Positions 7,119-17,707 of a stretch of DNA of 37,409 bases are shown here, one piece after another. Location: NCBI RefSeq assembly GCF_001591345.1, contig NZ_BCUS01000059.1:1-37409 (forward strand). Reading direction: 5' to 3'. How positions within the stretch are numbered: position 1 is the first letter of the stretch; every line of letters begins with the position of its first letter. Source of the stretch: Variovorax boronicumulans NBRC 103145. Its GTDB lineage: Bacteria; Pseudomonadota; Gammaproteobacteria; Burkholderiales; Burkholderiaceae_C. The position numbers and the translations under genes were made by a program. The notes below the pieces were generated by a model, which ran no database searches, was not told the DNA's origin, and worked only from the letters and a program-made list of their open reading frames with translations.

Positions 7119-9377
7119 ATGCCACTGGCGACCCTGATCGGCCGATGGGCGATGCAGCCTTTCTCCAAGGCCCTGCCGCCGCTGGGCGACACCGAGCGCG
7201 CCGCGCTCGAGGCCGGCACGGTCGGGTTCGAAGGCCAGCTCTTTGCCGGGCGCCCCGATTTCGATGCGCTGACGGCCGCCGGCCCCAACCAGCTCAGCGC
7301 GCGCGAAGAAGCCTTCCTGGCGAACGAGGTGCCCGCGCTGTGCCGCATGCTCGACGACCATGCCATCGACCAGGCGCACGACCTGCCGCCCGAGGTGTGG
7401 CGCTTCCTGCGCGAGAAGCGCTTCTTCGGAATGATCATTCCCGAGGCCTTCGGTGGCCTGGGCTTCGGGCACTACGCGCACGCGACGGTGGTGGCGCGCA
7501 TCGCGAGCGTCAACGTGGCAACGGCCGTCACGGTGATGGTGCCCAACTCGCTCGGCCCGGCCGAGCTGCTGCTGCGCTACGGCACCGACGCGCAGAAAGA
7601 CCACTACCTGCCGCGCCTGGCCGACGGCCGCGAGCTGCCGTGCTTCGGCCTGACCTCGCCCTATGCGGGCTCCGACGCCGCCGCCATTCCTGACCGCGGC
7701 GTGCTGGTCGAGCGCGAGTTCCAGGGCCGGCGCACGCGCGGCTTCCTGGTCGATTTCGACAAGCGCTACATCACGCTCGCGCCGGTCGCCACCGTGGTCG
7801 GCCTCGCGTTCCATGCCATCGACGAAAGCCGGCCCGAAGGCCAGCGTGAACTGGGCATCACCTGCGCGCTGATTCCCGTGCCGCACGAGGGCATGGAGAT
7901 CGGCCGGCGCCACCGCCCGATGGACAGCGCCTTCATGAACGGCCCGATCCACGGCCGACAGGTGTTCGTGCCGATGGACTGGGTCATCGGCGGCGAGCCG
8001 CAGGTGGGGCAGGGCTGGCGCATGCTGATGGAATGCCTGGCCGCGGGCCGCGCCATCTCGCTGCCCGCGCTGGGCTCGGCCATGCAGCAGACCGCGCTGT
8101 ACGTCAGCAACGCTTACGGCCAGATCCGCGAGCAGTTCGGCCTGCCGGTGGGCAAGTTCCACGCGGTGGCGGGGCTGGTCGCGCAGATGTCGGCGCAGCT
8201 GTACGCGACCGATGCCGCGCGGCGCTTCACGGCGGCCGCGCTCGACAAGGGCGAGCGGCCCAGCGTGGCCAGCGCGATCCTCAAGGTGCAGCTCACCGAG
8301 GCCGGGCGCCGCGCGGTGAACCACGGCATGGACATCCTCGGCGGCAAGGGGATCATCTCGGGCCCGTCGAACCTGCTCGGCGTGGCCTACCGGCAGGCGC
8401 CGATCGCGATCACGGTAGAGGGCGCGAACATCCTCACGCGCGCGCTCATCGTGTTCGGCCAGGGCGCGGTGCGCTGCCACCCGCACGTGCTCGACGAGAT
8501 GGCGGCGGTACAGGCGAAAGACGAAACCGCGCTCGGCCAGGCGCTCATCGCGCACGGCAGGCATGTGGCGCGCAACCTGTGGCACAGCCTGTTCGGCGCG
8601 CCGGTGCTCGGCCATCCGCCCGAGGCGCTGGCGGGCGAAGCGCGCCTCATCGCGCGCATGAGCGCCAAGTACGCGCTCACCGCCGACCTGGCGATGGGGC
8701 TGCTTGGCGGCAAGCTCAAGCGCATGGAGCTGCTGTCGGCGCGGCTGGGCGATGTGCTGGCCCACCTGTACCTGGCGAGCGCCTGCGTGTGGCGCTACCG
8801 CGTCGATGCGGCGCCCGAACTGCTGCCCTTTGCGCAGGCCGCGATCCGGCTGCAGCTGGACGAGGCCGGCAAGATCCTGCGCGACCTCTACGCCAACCTG
8901 CCGACGCCGGGGCGGCGCCTGCTGGGCGCGCTGGTGCTGCGCCGCACCGCGCACCTGGCGCCGCTGCGCGATGTGCAGCTGATGGCGCTGGCCGAGCTGC
9001 TGCGCACGCGGCCGGAGGTGGTCGCGCGCCTCGTGCCCGATCTGTCGGAACCCGGCCCGGGCGGCCTGCGCGACCTGATGCAGGCGATGGCGCTCGGCGC
9101 GCGGCTGGGCGACGAGACGGCCGCGCTCAACAAGGTGCTGCGCCGCACGCGTTCGCTCGACGAGGCCGCGCGCTCGGCCAGCGACCCCGCGCTGGCGCTG
9201 GCCTACCTGCAGGCGGCCGACAAGGTCATTCAGGTCGACGACTTCGAAGGGCCGGCGCGCAACGCGGACGGCAGCGCCGGCCTCAGCGCGCCTGCTGCGC
9301 CGCCAGTGCCGTCAGCGCCGCCGCCGTCTGCTCGTCCGCCGGAAAGAACGACTCCACCGCGAGTTCCTGCAGCGTGA
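7119..9377 (+). CDS. fadE: Acyl-CoA dehydrogenase, FadE-like with C-terminal extension
   Basis: Catalyses FAD-dependent alpha,beta-dehydrogenation of acyl-CoA, the first step of beta-oxidation. The ATG at 7119, preceded by AAGGAG at 7108-7113, is preferred over an upstream in-frame TTG (7041) and gives 752 residues, close to the roughly 800 of FadE proteins. Visible are the flavin/substrate segment CFGLTSPYAGSD, the REQFGLPVGKF helix and the FadE-characteristic GGKGIISGPSN...ITVEGANILTR stretch; the Glu in VEGAN is the likely catalytic base. A long helical C-terminal DUF1974-type domain follows, with VDDFEG near the end. The last 30 or so residues are a Pro/Ala-rich tail encoded in DNA that is antisense to the end of the convergent regulator gene (95-bp overlap). 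Substrate chain length cannot be read from sequence. Confidence 0.88.
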   Translation: MPLATLIGRWAMQPFSKALPPLGDTERAALEAGTVGFEGQLFAGRPDFDALTAAGPNQLSAREEAFLANEVPALCRMLDDHAIDQAHDLPPEVWRFLREKRFFGMIIPEAFGGLGFGHYAHATVVARIASVNVATAVTVMVPNSLGPAELLLRYGTDAQKDHYLPRLADGRELPCFGLTSPYAGSDAAAIPDRGVLVEREFQGRRTRGFLVDFDKRYITLAPVATVVGLAFHAIDESRPEGQRELGITCALIPVPHEGMEIGRRHRPMDSAFMNGPIHGRQVFVPMDWVIGGEPQVGQGWRMLMECLAAGRAISLPALGSAMQQTALYVSNAYGQIREQFGLPVGKFHAVAGLVAQMSAQLYATDAARRFTAAALDKGERPSVASAILKVQLTEAGRRAVNHGMDILGGKGIISGPSNLLGVAYRQAPIAITVEGANILTRALIVFGQGAVRCHPHVLDEMAAVQAKDETALGQALIAHGRHVARNLWHSLFGAPVLGHPPEALAGEARLIARMSAKYALTADLAMGLLGGKLKRMELLSARLGDVLAHLYLASACVWRYRVDAAPELLPFAQAAIRLQLDEAGKILRDLYANLPTPGRRLLGALVLRRTAHLAPLRDVQLMALAELLRTRPEVVARLVPDLSEPGPGGLRDLMQAMALGARLGDETAALNKVLRRTRSLDEAARSASDPALALAYLQAADKVIQVDDFEGPARNADGSAGLSAPAAPPVPSAPPPSARPPERTTPPRVPAA

Positions 9378-10137
9378 CGTCCACCGGCGTGCCGAAGATG
9401 GTGATGGTGCTGATGAAGCTCAGCACGCCACTCGGCATGACCACCTGGAACGGCACGGCCACCGCCGACAGCGCGGTGTCGAGCAGCGGCGCGTCGTGGC
9501 TCACGGCGGGCGGCGGGTAGCCCTCCAGCTCGTCGTGCAGCGCCTGCAGCACGGTGTCGCCGGTGGCGGCGATCTGCTGCTGCAGCCGCTCCAGCAGGTG
9601 CGTGCGCCACTGTGCCAGGTTCGCGATGCGCGGCGCCACGCCCTCGGGGTGCAGGCTCAGGCGCAGCACGTTGATCGGCGGCTTCAGCAGCTCGGCCGAG
9701 CAGCCTTCCATGAGCAGCGGCACCAGCGCGTTGTGCGCCACCAGGTTCCAGTGCCGGTCCACGGCCAGCGCGGGGAAGGGCTCGTGGCCCTTCAGCACGA
9801 GGTCGATGGCGCGGCGCGCCGAGGCCATGGCCGGGTCGTCGAGCGAGCGCTGGCGGTACATGGGCGCGAAGCCGGCGGCCACCAGCAGCGCGTTGCGCTC
9901 GCGCAGCGGCACGTCCAGCCGCTCGGCCAGGCGCAGCACCATCTCGCGGCTGGGCGCGGCGCGGCCGGTTTCCACGTAGCTCAGGTGACGGGTCGAGACC
10001 TCGGCCTCCTGCGCCAGGTCGAGCTGGCTCAGGCGGCGGTGGGTGCGCCAGTGCCGCAGGTGGGCGCCGAACGGGTCGCGTGCGCCGGGAAGGCCGGCGG
10101 CGGCGGCCTTGGACGAATGGGTGCGGGGGGTGTTCAT
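9283..10137 (-). CDS. XRE-family regulator with MmyB-like ligand domain
   Basis: A 284-residue transcription factor. Residues about 23-80 form a helix-turn-helix (FGAHLRHWRTHRRLSQLDLA...STRHLSYVETGRAAPSREMVLRLA). The remainder (RERNALLVAAGFAPMY, NLVAHNALVPLL, NVLRLSLHPEGVAPRI) matches the MmyB-like PAS-related domain common in these regulators. It is transcribed away from a small membrane-protein gene. The shared intergenic region contains a perfect palindrome, so it probably controls itself, its divergent neighbour, or both. The 3' end overlaps the acyl-CoA dehydrogenase gene by 95 bp. The inducer is unknown. Confidence 0.87.
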   Translation of the reverse strand: MNTPRTHSSKAAAAGLPGARDPFGAHLRHWRTHRRLSQLDLAQEAEVSTRHLSYVETGRAAPSREMVLRLAERLDVPLRERNALLVAAGFAPMYRQRSLDDPAMASARRAIDLVLKGHEPFPALAVDRHWNLVAHNALVPLLMEGCSAELLKPPINVLRLSLHPEGVAPRIANLAQWRTHLLERLQQQIAATGDTVLQALHDELEGYPPPAVSHDAPLLDTALSAVAVPFQVVMPSGVLSFISTITIFGTPVDVTLQELAVESFFPADEQTAAALTALAAQQAR

Positions 10138-10172
10138 GGAGCCGCATTCTGGCGCGACGGCGGCGCTGCGCC

Positions 10173-10189
10173 ATGACCTCCCAGGTCAT
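10173..10189. promoter_or_regulatory. Candidate operator: perfect 7-3-7 palindrome
   Basis: ATGACCT-CCC-AGGTCAT is a perfect inverted repeat lying 36 bp upstream of the XRE regulator start and about 80 bp upstream of the divergent membrane-protein gene. Its size and place fit a homodimeric HTH regulator site. Binding by the adjacent regulator is inferred. Confidence 0.55.
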
Positions 10190-10269
10190 CGACGCGATCC
10201 ACGCCCGGCGGAATCATCGACCCCAACGCAGCAGGACTGGCCTGCAGCGTACCCACCCAGGAGATTCAC

Positions 10270-10683
10270 ATGTCTGTTTTCGCTTCCCCCTGCTTCCTGT
10301 CGAACGTGATGTGGGCCGATGCCGCTTCGTGCGCCGCGACCGGCGCGCTGCAGGTGGCGTTCACCGACGCTCTCGCCCACCTGACCGGCCTGCCCGCCTG
10401 GCTGCTCATGGGCACCGGCGTGTTCCTGCTGGCCTACGCGGCGGCCGCCGCCTTCATGGCCAGCCGCGCCACGCCGCCGCGCACGCTGATCGGCCTCGTG
10501 GTCGTCGGCAACTTCGCCTGGGCCGTGGCCTGCGTGGCGCTGCTGGTGAGCGGCGTGTTCGCGGTCACCGCGCTCGGCATGGCCTGGGTGCTGGCGCAGG
10601 CGCTGTGCGTGGTCGTGCTGGCCGAGCTGCAATGGACCGGCCTGAGCCGCACCCGGGCCAGTGCCCAGATGGCGATGGCCTGA
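10270..10683 (+). CDS. Small integral membrane protein
   Basis: A 137-residue protein with AGGAG at 10260-10264 just before the ATG. Three or four hydrophobic segments are apparent: about residues 38-64 (LPAWLLMGTGVFLLAYAAAA), 72-95 (LIGLVVVGNFAWAVACVALL) and 96-122 (GVFAVTALGMAWVLAQALCV), plus a weaker amphipathic N-terminal stretch. No family signature is recognised. It lies divergent from an XRE/MmyB regulator and is closed by a strong terminator, so it is probably a monocistronic target of that regulator. Confidence 0.75.
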   Translation: MSVFASPCFLSNVMWADAASCAATGALQVAFTDALAHLTGLPAWLLMGTGVFLLAYAAAAAFMASRATPPRTLIGLVVVGNFAWAVACVALLVSGVFAVTALGMAWVLAQALCVVVLAELQWTGLSRTRASAQMAMA

Positions 10684-10705
10684 ACGCCTGACGACCGTCC
10701 GCTCC

Positions 10706-10737
10706 ACGCCCGCCGCACCCCGTGCGGCGGGCGTTTT
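10706..10737 (+). terminator. Intrinsic terminator after the small membrane protein
   Basis: A 13-bp perfect stem (10706-10718 with 10722-10734, A-T pair at the base) with a 3-nt CCC loop leads into TTTT at 10734-10737. It separates the membrane-protein gene from acnA. Confidence 0.8.
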
Positions 10738-10745
10738 CGCTATGA

Positions 10746-10757
10746 GAACGATAGTTC
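10746..10757. promoter_or_regulatory. Possible regulatory palindrome upstream of acnA
   Basis: GAAC-GATA-GTTC is a perfect inverted repeat inside a TATGAGAACGATAGTTC stretch that loosely resembles a Fur box. AcnA is an iron enzyme, so iron control is plausible, but the match is partial. Confidence 0.3.
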
Positions 10758-10849
10758 CGGGAGAGCCCGACAAGGAAGACCGACTACAGCCACTGACATT
10801 GAACCTCGCTATCCTTGAGGAGCTTCCACGAACACACAGGAGTCTTCTC

Positions 10850-13717
<2,868 letters not shown>

Positions 13718-13721
13718 TCGC

Positions 13722-14183
13722 TTGATCCGCGTCGGGCTCATCTCCGACACCCACGGCCTGCTGCGCCCGCAGGCCGTGGCGGCCTTGCAGGGCTGCGACT
13801 TCATCGTGCACGGCGGGGACATCGGCGGCGCCGACATCCTCGACGCGCTGGCCGCGATCGCGCCGCTGACGGTGGTGCGCGGCAACAACGACCGTGACGC
13901 CTGGGCCGGGGCCATTCCCGAGACAGCCGTGCTGCAACTCGGCGGCGTGCGGCTGCTGGCAATCCATGACCTTTCCGGACTGCGCGGCGATCCGGCAGGC
14001 GAGGGCGTTCGCGTGGTCGTGTCCGGCCATTCGCACCAACCCAAGGTCGAGGAGCGCGGCGGCGTGCTCTACGTCAACCCGGGCAGCGCCGGCCCGCGCC
14101 GATTCAAGCTGCCTATCGCCGTGGCCGAACTGATCGTCGACGGCGACACCGTCAGCGCGCGCATCGTCGAACTGCCCTTGTGA
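13722..14183 (+). CDS. YfcE/MJ0936-type metallophosphoesterase
   Basis: A 153-residue calcineurin-like phosphoesterase. All metal-binding blocks are present: DTH (residues 9-11), HGGD (about 30), GNND (about 54), a lone H near 78 (LLAIHDLSG), and GHSHQP (about 102), followed by NPGSAGPRR. The start is a TTG four bases after the acnA stop, because no ATG or GTG lies upstream of the conserved RVGLISDTHG; this implies coupling to acnA. Family members hydrolyse phosphodiesters in vitro, but the cellular substrate is generally unknown. Cytoplasmic. Confidence 0.88.
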   Translation: MIRVGLISDTHGLLRPQAVAALQGCDFIVHGGDIGGADILDALAAIAPLTVVRGNNDRDAWAGAIPETAVLQLGGVRLLAIHDLSGLRGDPAGEGVRVVVSGHSHQPKVEERGGVLYVNPGSAGPRRFKLPIAVAELIVDGDTVSARIVELPL

Positions 14184-14198
14184 GCGGGGCGGGGTCGA

Positions 14199-14237
14199 AT
14201 ACCCCCAATTGAGAATAAATCTTATTTGATGGGGTAT
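14199..14237 (+). promoter_or_regulatory. Candidate Fur-regulated promoter region of the efe operon
   Basis: An AT-rich island in otherwise GC-rich DNA. TTGAGAATAAATCTTATTT (14209-14227) resembles the Fur box and contains the inverted repeat AATAA-ATC-TTATT. It is flanked by a second inverted repeat, ATACCCC (14199-14205) and GGGGTAT (14231-14237). It lies 68 bp upstream of an iron-permease start, which supports iron-dependent repression. Confidence 0.6.
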
Positions 14238-14304
14238 CCTCGGGCCGTTCCATGAAAAATGCACCACATCGGGGCATTTTCAAAGAACGTTCTTCTGTTC
14301 CGAG

Positions 14305-15141
14305 ATGCTCATTCCCTTTCTCATCATGCTGCGCGAAGGCATCGAAGCCGCGCTCATCGTCGGCATCGTTGCCAGTTACCTGAAACAAAGCGGTCGCGGC
14401 GTGCTGATGCCCGCGGTGTGGGTCGGCGTGCTGCTGGCCACCGCGCTGTCGCTGTTCGCCGGCGCCGGCCTGCAACTGCTGGCGGCCGAGTTTCCGCAGA
14501 AGCAGCAGGAGCTGTTCGAAGGCGTGGTCGGGCTCATCGCCGTGGTCATGCTGACCACGATGGTGTTCTGGATGCGCAAGGCGGCCCGCTCCATCAAGGG
14601 CGAGCTGCATGCGTCGATCGACAAGGCGCTGGCGCAGCATGCCGACGGGCAGGGCTGGGCGCTGATCGGCATGGTGTTCCTGGCGGTCGCGCGCGAGGGG
14701 CTGGAGTCGGTCTTCTTCCTGCTGGCCGTGTTCCAGCAGAGCACCGGCTGGGAAGCGCCCGTGGGCGCGCTCGCCGGCATCGCCGTGTCGGTGGTGGTCG
14801 GCTGGGGCATCTATTCGGGCGGCGTGCGGCTCGACCTGCGCCGCTTCTTCCGCTTCACGGGCCTGTTCATCCTGCTGGTCGCCGCCGGGCTGCTCGCGGG
14901 CGTGCTGCGCAAGCTGCACGAGGCCGGCGTGTGGAACCAGCTGCAGACCGTGGTGTTCGACATGAGCGAAACCCTGCCGATGGACAGCCCCGTGGGCGCC
15001 GTGCTGTCGGGCCTGCTGGGCTACCAGGCCGCGCCCGTGGTGGGCGAGGTGATCGTCTACCTGGCCTTCCTGGCCGTGGCCCTGTTCTTCTTCCTGCGCC
15101 CGGCGGCTGCTGCGGTGCCGCGCACGGCCACTGCCGGCTGA
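14305..15141 (+). CDS. efeU: FTR1-family iron permease EfeU
   Basis: A 278-residue inner-membrane iron transporter, the permease of the EfeUOB ferrous/ferric uptake system. It carries the two REGxE iron-binding motifs, REGIEA (about residue 10) and REGLES (about 132), on separate transmembrane helices, and about seven hydrophobic segments in all. Length is typical of the family. It is the first gene of a run efeU-efeO-efeB-efeM in the same direction. The start ATG lacks a strong Shine-Dalgarno. Confidence 0.93.
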   Translation: MLIPFLIMLREGIEAALIVGIVASYLKQSGRGVLMPAVWVGVLLATALSLFAGAGLQLLAAEFPQKQQELFEGVVGLIAVVMLTTMVFWMRKAARSIKGELHASIDKALAQHADGQGWALIGMVFLAVAREGLESVFFLLAVFQQSTGWEAPVGALAGIAVSVVVGWGIYSGGVRLDLRRFFRFTGLFILLVAAGLLAGVLRKLHEAGVWNQLQTVVFDMSETLPMDSPVGAVLSGLLGYQAAPVVGEVIVYLAFLAVALFFFLRPAAAAVPRTATAG

Positions 15142-15153
15142 TCTTTTTCCCCG

Positions 15154-16335
15154 ATGTCTTCTTCCTCTCCTTCTTCGTCATCGACGCTCATGCGCGTCGC
15201 CGTGGGCGCCTCGGCGCTGCTGGTCGTCGCCGGCCTCGCGGCCTTCTGGTACGCCTCGAACCAGGCGCGCAAGGCGCCGCCCAAGGCGGTCGACCACGCC
15301 GTCACCGTCACGATCCGCGGCAACGCCTGCGACCCCAACGAGATCACCGTGCCCGCGGGCCGCACGACCTTCACCATCGTCAACCAGTCGAACCGCGCGC
15401 TCGAGTGGGAAATTCTCGACGGCGTGATGGTGGTCGAAGAGCGCGAGAACATCGCGCCCGGCTTCTCGCAGACCATGACGGTCAAGCTGTCGCCGGGCGA
15501 CTTCGCCATCACCTGCGGCCTGCTGAGCAACCCGCGCGGCAAGCTGCACGTCACGCCGTCGGCGGCCTCGCTGGCCGAGGAGGCGCGGCCCTCGCTCGTC
15601 AACTACGTGGGCGCGCTGGCCGAGTACCAGGTGTTCCTGCGGCTGGAGGCCGCCACGCTCGACGACGCGGTGCGCGCGCTGGCCGACGCCGTCAAGGCCG
15701 GCGACCTGGCGCAGGCGCGCGCGCTCTACGCGCCGGCCCACCAGGCCTACAAGCGCATCGAGCCGATGGCCGAGCTGTTCGCCGACCTCGACGCGCGCAT
15801 CAACGCCCGCGCCGACTACTTCGAGAAGCGCGAGGCCGACCCGGGCTTCAGCGGCTTCCACCGCATCGAGTACGCGCTGTACGGCCAGGGCGACGCGAAG
15901 GCGCTGGCACAGGTCCTCGACCAACTGCTGGCCGACACCGAGACGCTGCAGGCGCGCCTGCGCGAGCTGAGCGTGCCGCCCGAGCGGCTCGCCAGTGCCG
16001 CCTCGAAGCTGCTGCGCCGCGTGGCCGACAACCTGCCGGCCGGCGGCGAAGACCACTACGGCCATGCCGAGCTGGTGAACCTGCAGGGCAGCTACGAAGG
16101 CACCAAGAAGATCGCCGACCTGCTGCAGCCGCTGCTCGTGAAGGCCGCGCCCGCGCAGCAAAAGGCCGTGGACGAGCGCTTTGCCGCCTTCGACGCCGCG
16201 CTGGCGCCGTACCGCGCCGGCGAAGGCTTCCAGCCCGCGCCGCTGGACGACGCGCAGCGCCAGGCGCTGGCCGTGCCGGTGCGCGCGCTGGCCGAGGAAC
16301 TGGGCAAGGTGAACGCCGCGCTCGGTCTGGAATGA
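15154..16335 (+). CDS. efeO: Periplasmic iron-uptake protein EfeO (cupredoxin + M75)
   Basis: A 393-residue protein that binds iron in the periplasm and passes it to EfeU. The N-terminus is Ser-rich (ATG 15154; a second ATG at 15190 is possible) and followed by one hydrophobic segment (about residues 14-33) acting as signal or anchor. Residues about 48-130 are a cupredoxin-like domain (ITVPAGRTTFTIVN, DFAITCGLLSNPRGKL). The rest is an M75/imelysin domain with the HxxE motif in GFHRIEYAL and the GGEDHYGHAELVNLQGSYEG segment. It begins 13 bp after efeU and is followed closely by efeB. Confidence 0.93.
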   Translation: MSSSSPSSSSTLMRVAVGASALLVVAGLAAFWYASNQARKAPPKAVDHAVTVTIRGNACDPNEITVPAGRTTFTIVNQSNRALEWEILDGVMVVEERENIAPGFSQTMTVKLSPGDFAITCGLLSNPRGKLHVTPSAASLAEEARPSLVNYVGALAEYQVFLRLEAATLDDAVRALADAVKAGDLAQARALYAPAHQAYKRIEPMAELFADLDARINARADYFEKREADPGFSGFHRIEYALYGQGDAKALAQVLDQLLADTETLQARLRELSVPPERLASAASKLLRRVADNLPAGGEDHYGHAELVNLQGSYEGTKKIADLLQPLLVKAAPAQQKAVDERFAAFDAALAPYRAGEGFQPAPLDDAQRQALAVPVRALAEELGKVNAALGLE

Positions 16336-16357
16336 GTTGAGAGAGAACGACGACCCC

Positions 16358-17659
16358 ATGGAACCGACGAAGAAGAACGACACCGCTCCTGCCTCGCCGC
16401 ACCGCCGCCGCATGCTCGGCGCCGCGGGCGTGGCCTTTGCCGGGCTCGCCGCCAGCGCGCGCGCCGGCGCGGCCATTCCGGGAGCGCCCGACACCGGCGC
16501 GCAGGTCACCGACGCGCCGCAGAGCACCCACACGCAAGACCGCGTGCCCTTCCGCGGCAAGCACCAGGCGGGCGTCGTCACGCCGCGCCCGACGGCCGGC
16601 ATGATCGCCTCGTTCTACGTGCTGGCCGAGAACCGCGCCGACCTGGAGCGGCTGATGCGCACGCTCACCGAGCGCATCGCCTTTCTCACGCAGGGTGGCC
16701 CGCAGACCGACCCCGACCCCAAGCTGCCGCCCGCGGGCTCCGGCATCCTCGGCCCGGTGGTGCAGCCCGACGGGCTCACCGTGACGGTGTCGGTCGGCGC
16801 CTCGCTGTTCGACGAGCGCTTCGGCCTCGACAAGAAAAAGCCGCTGCGCCTGAAGCCGATGCAGCGCCACCCGAACGACGCGCTCGACGCCGCGCTGTGC
16901 CACGGCGACCTGTCGATCCAGTTCTGCGCCAACACGCCCGACACCAACATCCACGCGCTGCGCGACATCATCAAGAACACGCCCGACCTGCTGGTGCTGC
17001 ACTGGAAGCAGGAAGGCTCCGTGCCGCCGATCCCGGCCGTGGCGGGCCAGCCTGCGGAGAGCGCGCGCAACTTCCTGGGTTTTCGCGACGGCTCGGCCAA
17101 CCCCGACTCGGCCGACGACATGCTCATGAACAAGCACGTATGGGTGCAGCCGAACGGCGACGAGCCCGCCTGGGCCGTGGGCGGCAGCTACCAGGCGGTG
17201 CGCATCATCCGCAATTTCGTCGAGCGCTGGGACCGCACGCCGCTGCAGGAGCAGGAGGCCATCATGGGCCGCCTGAAACCCAGCGGCGCGCCGCTGGACG
17301 GCGGCAAGACCGAGCACGACGTGCCCGACTACACGAAGGACCCCGAAGGCAAGGCGACGCCGATGGACGCGCACATCCGCCTGGCGAACCCGCGCACCAA
17401 GGCCTCGGACGCCAACCTGATGCTGCGCCGGCCCTTCAACTACTCGAACGGCGTCACCAAGTCAGGTCAGCTCGAGATGGGCCTGCTGTTCATCTGCTAC
17501 CAGGCCGACCTCGAGAAGGGCTTTGTCGCCGTGCAGACCCGCCTCGATGGCGAGCCGCTCGAGGAATACATCAAGCCCATCGGCGGCGGCTTCTTCTTCA
17601 CGCTGCCCGGCGTGCAGGGCGCCGACGACTGGCTCGGGCGCAGCCTGCTGGCCGCCTGA
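16358..17659 (+). CDS. efeB: Dyp-type haem peroxidase / deferrochelatase EfeB
   Basis: A 433-residue periplasmic haem peroxidase of the Efe system, reported to oxidise ferrous iron or release iron from haem. ATG 16358 with upstream GAGAGAA is preferred over TTG 16337. A twin-arginine signal (HRRRMLGAAGVAFAGLAASA, residues about 15-35) predicts folded export with bound haem. Dyp signatures are GFRDGSANPD, with the catalytic Asp of GxxDG, and HIRLANPR, with the probable proximal His, followed by MLRRPFNYSNG. The C-terminus ends PGVQGADDWLGRSLL as expected for the family. Confidence 0.93.
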   Translation: MEPTKKNDTAPASPHRRRMLGAAGVAFAGLAASARAGAAIPGAPDTGAQVTDAPQSTHTQDRVPFRGKHQAGVVTPRPTAGMIASFYVLAENRADLERLMRTLTERIAFLTQGGPQTDPDPKLPPAGSGILGPVVQPDGLTVTVSVGASLFDERFGLDKKKPLRLKPMQRHPNDALDAALCHGDLSIQFCANTPDTNIHALRDIIKNTPDLLVLHWKQEGSVPPIPAVAGQPAESARNFLGFRDGSANPDSADDMLMNKHVWVQPNGDEPAWAVGGSYQAVRIIRNFVERWDRTPLQEQEAIMGRLKPSGAPLDGGKTEHDVPDYTKDPEGKATPMDAHIRLANPRTKASDANLMLRRPFNYSNGVTKSGQLEMGLLFICYQADLEKGFVAVQTRLDGEPLEEYIKPIGGGFFFTLPGVQGADDWLGRSLLAA

Positions 17660-17707
17660 GCCTTGCTTCCCCTTTTCATCACCACCGCATCCCATCCAAG
17701 GAGATCC

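Noticed and set aside
6915..8954. Minus-strand open frame of 679 codons opposite the acyl-CoA dehydrogenase
   Set aside because: Low-complexity Arg/Ala/His-rich translation, typical of antisense shadows at this GC content.
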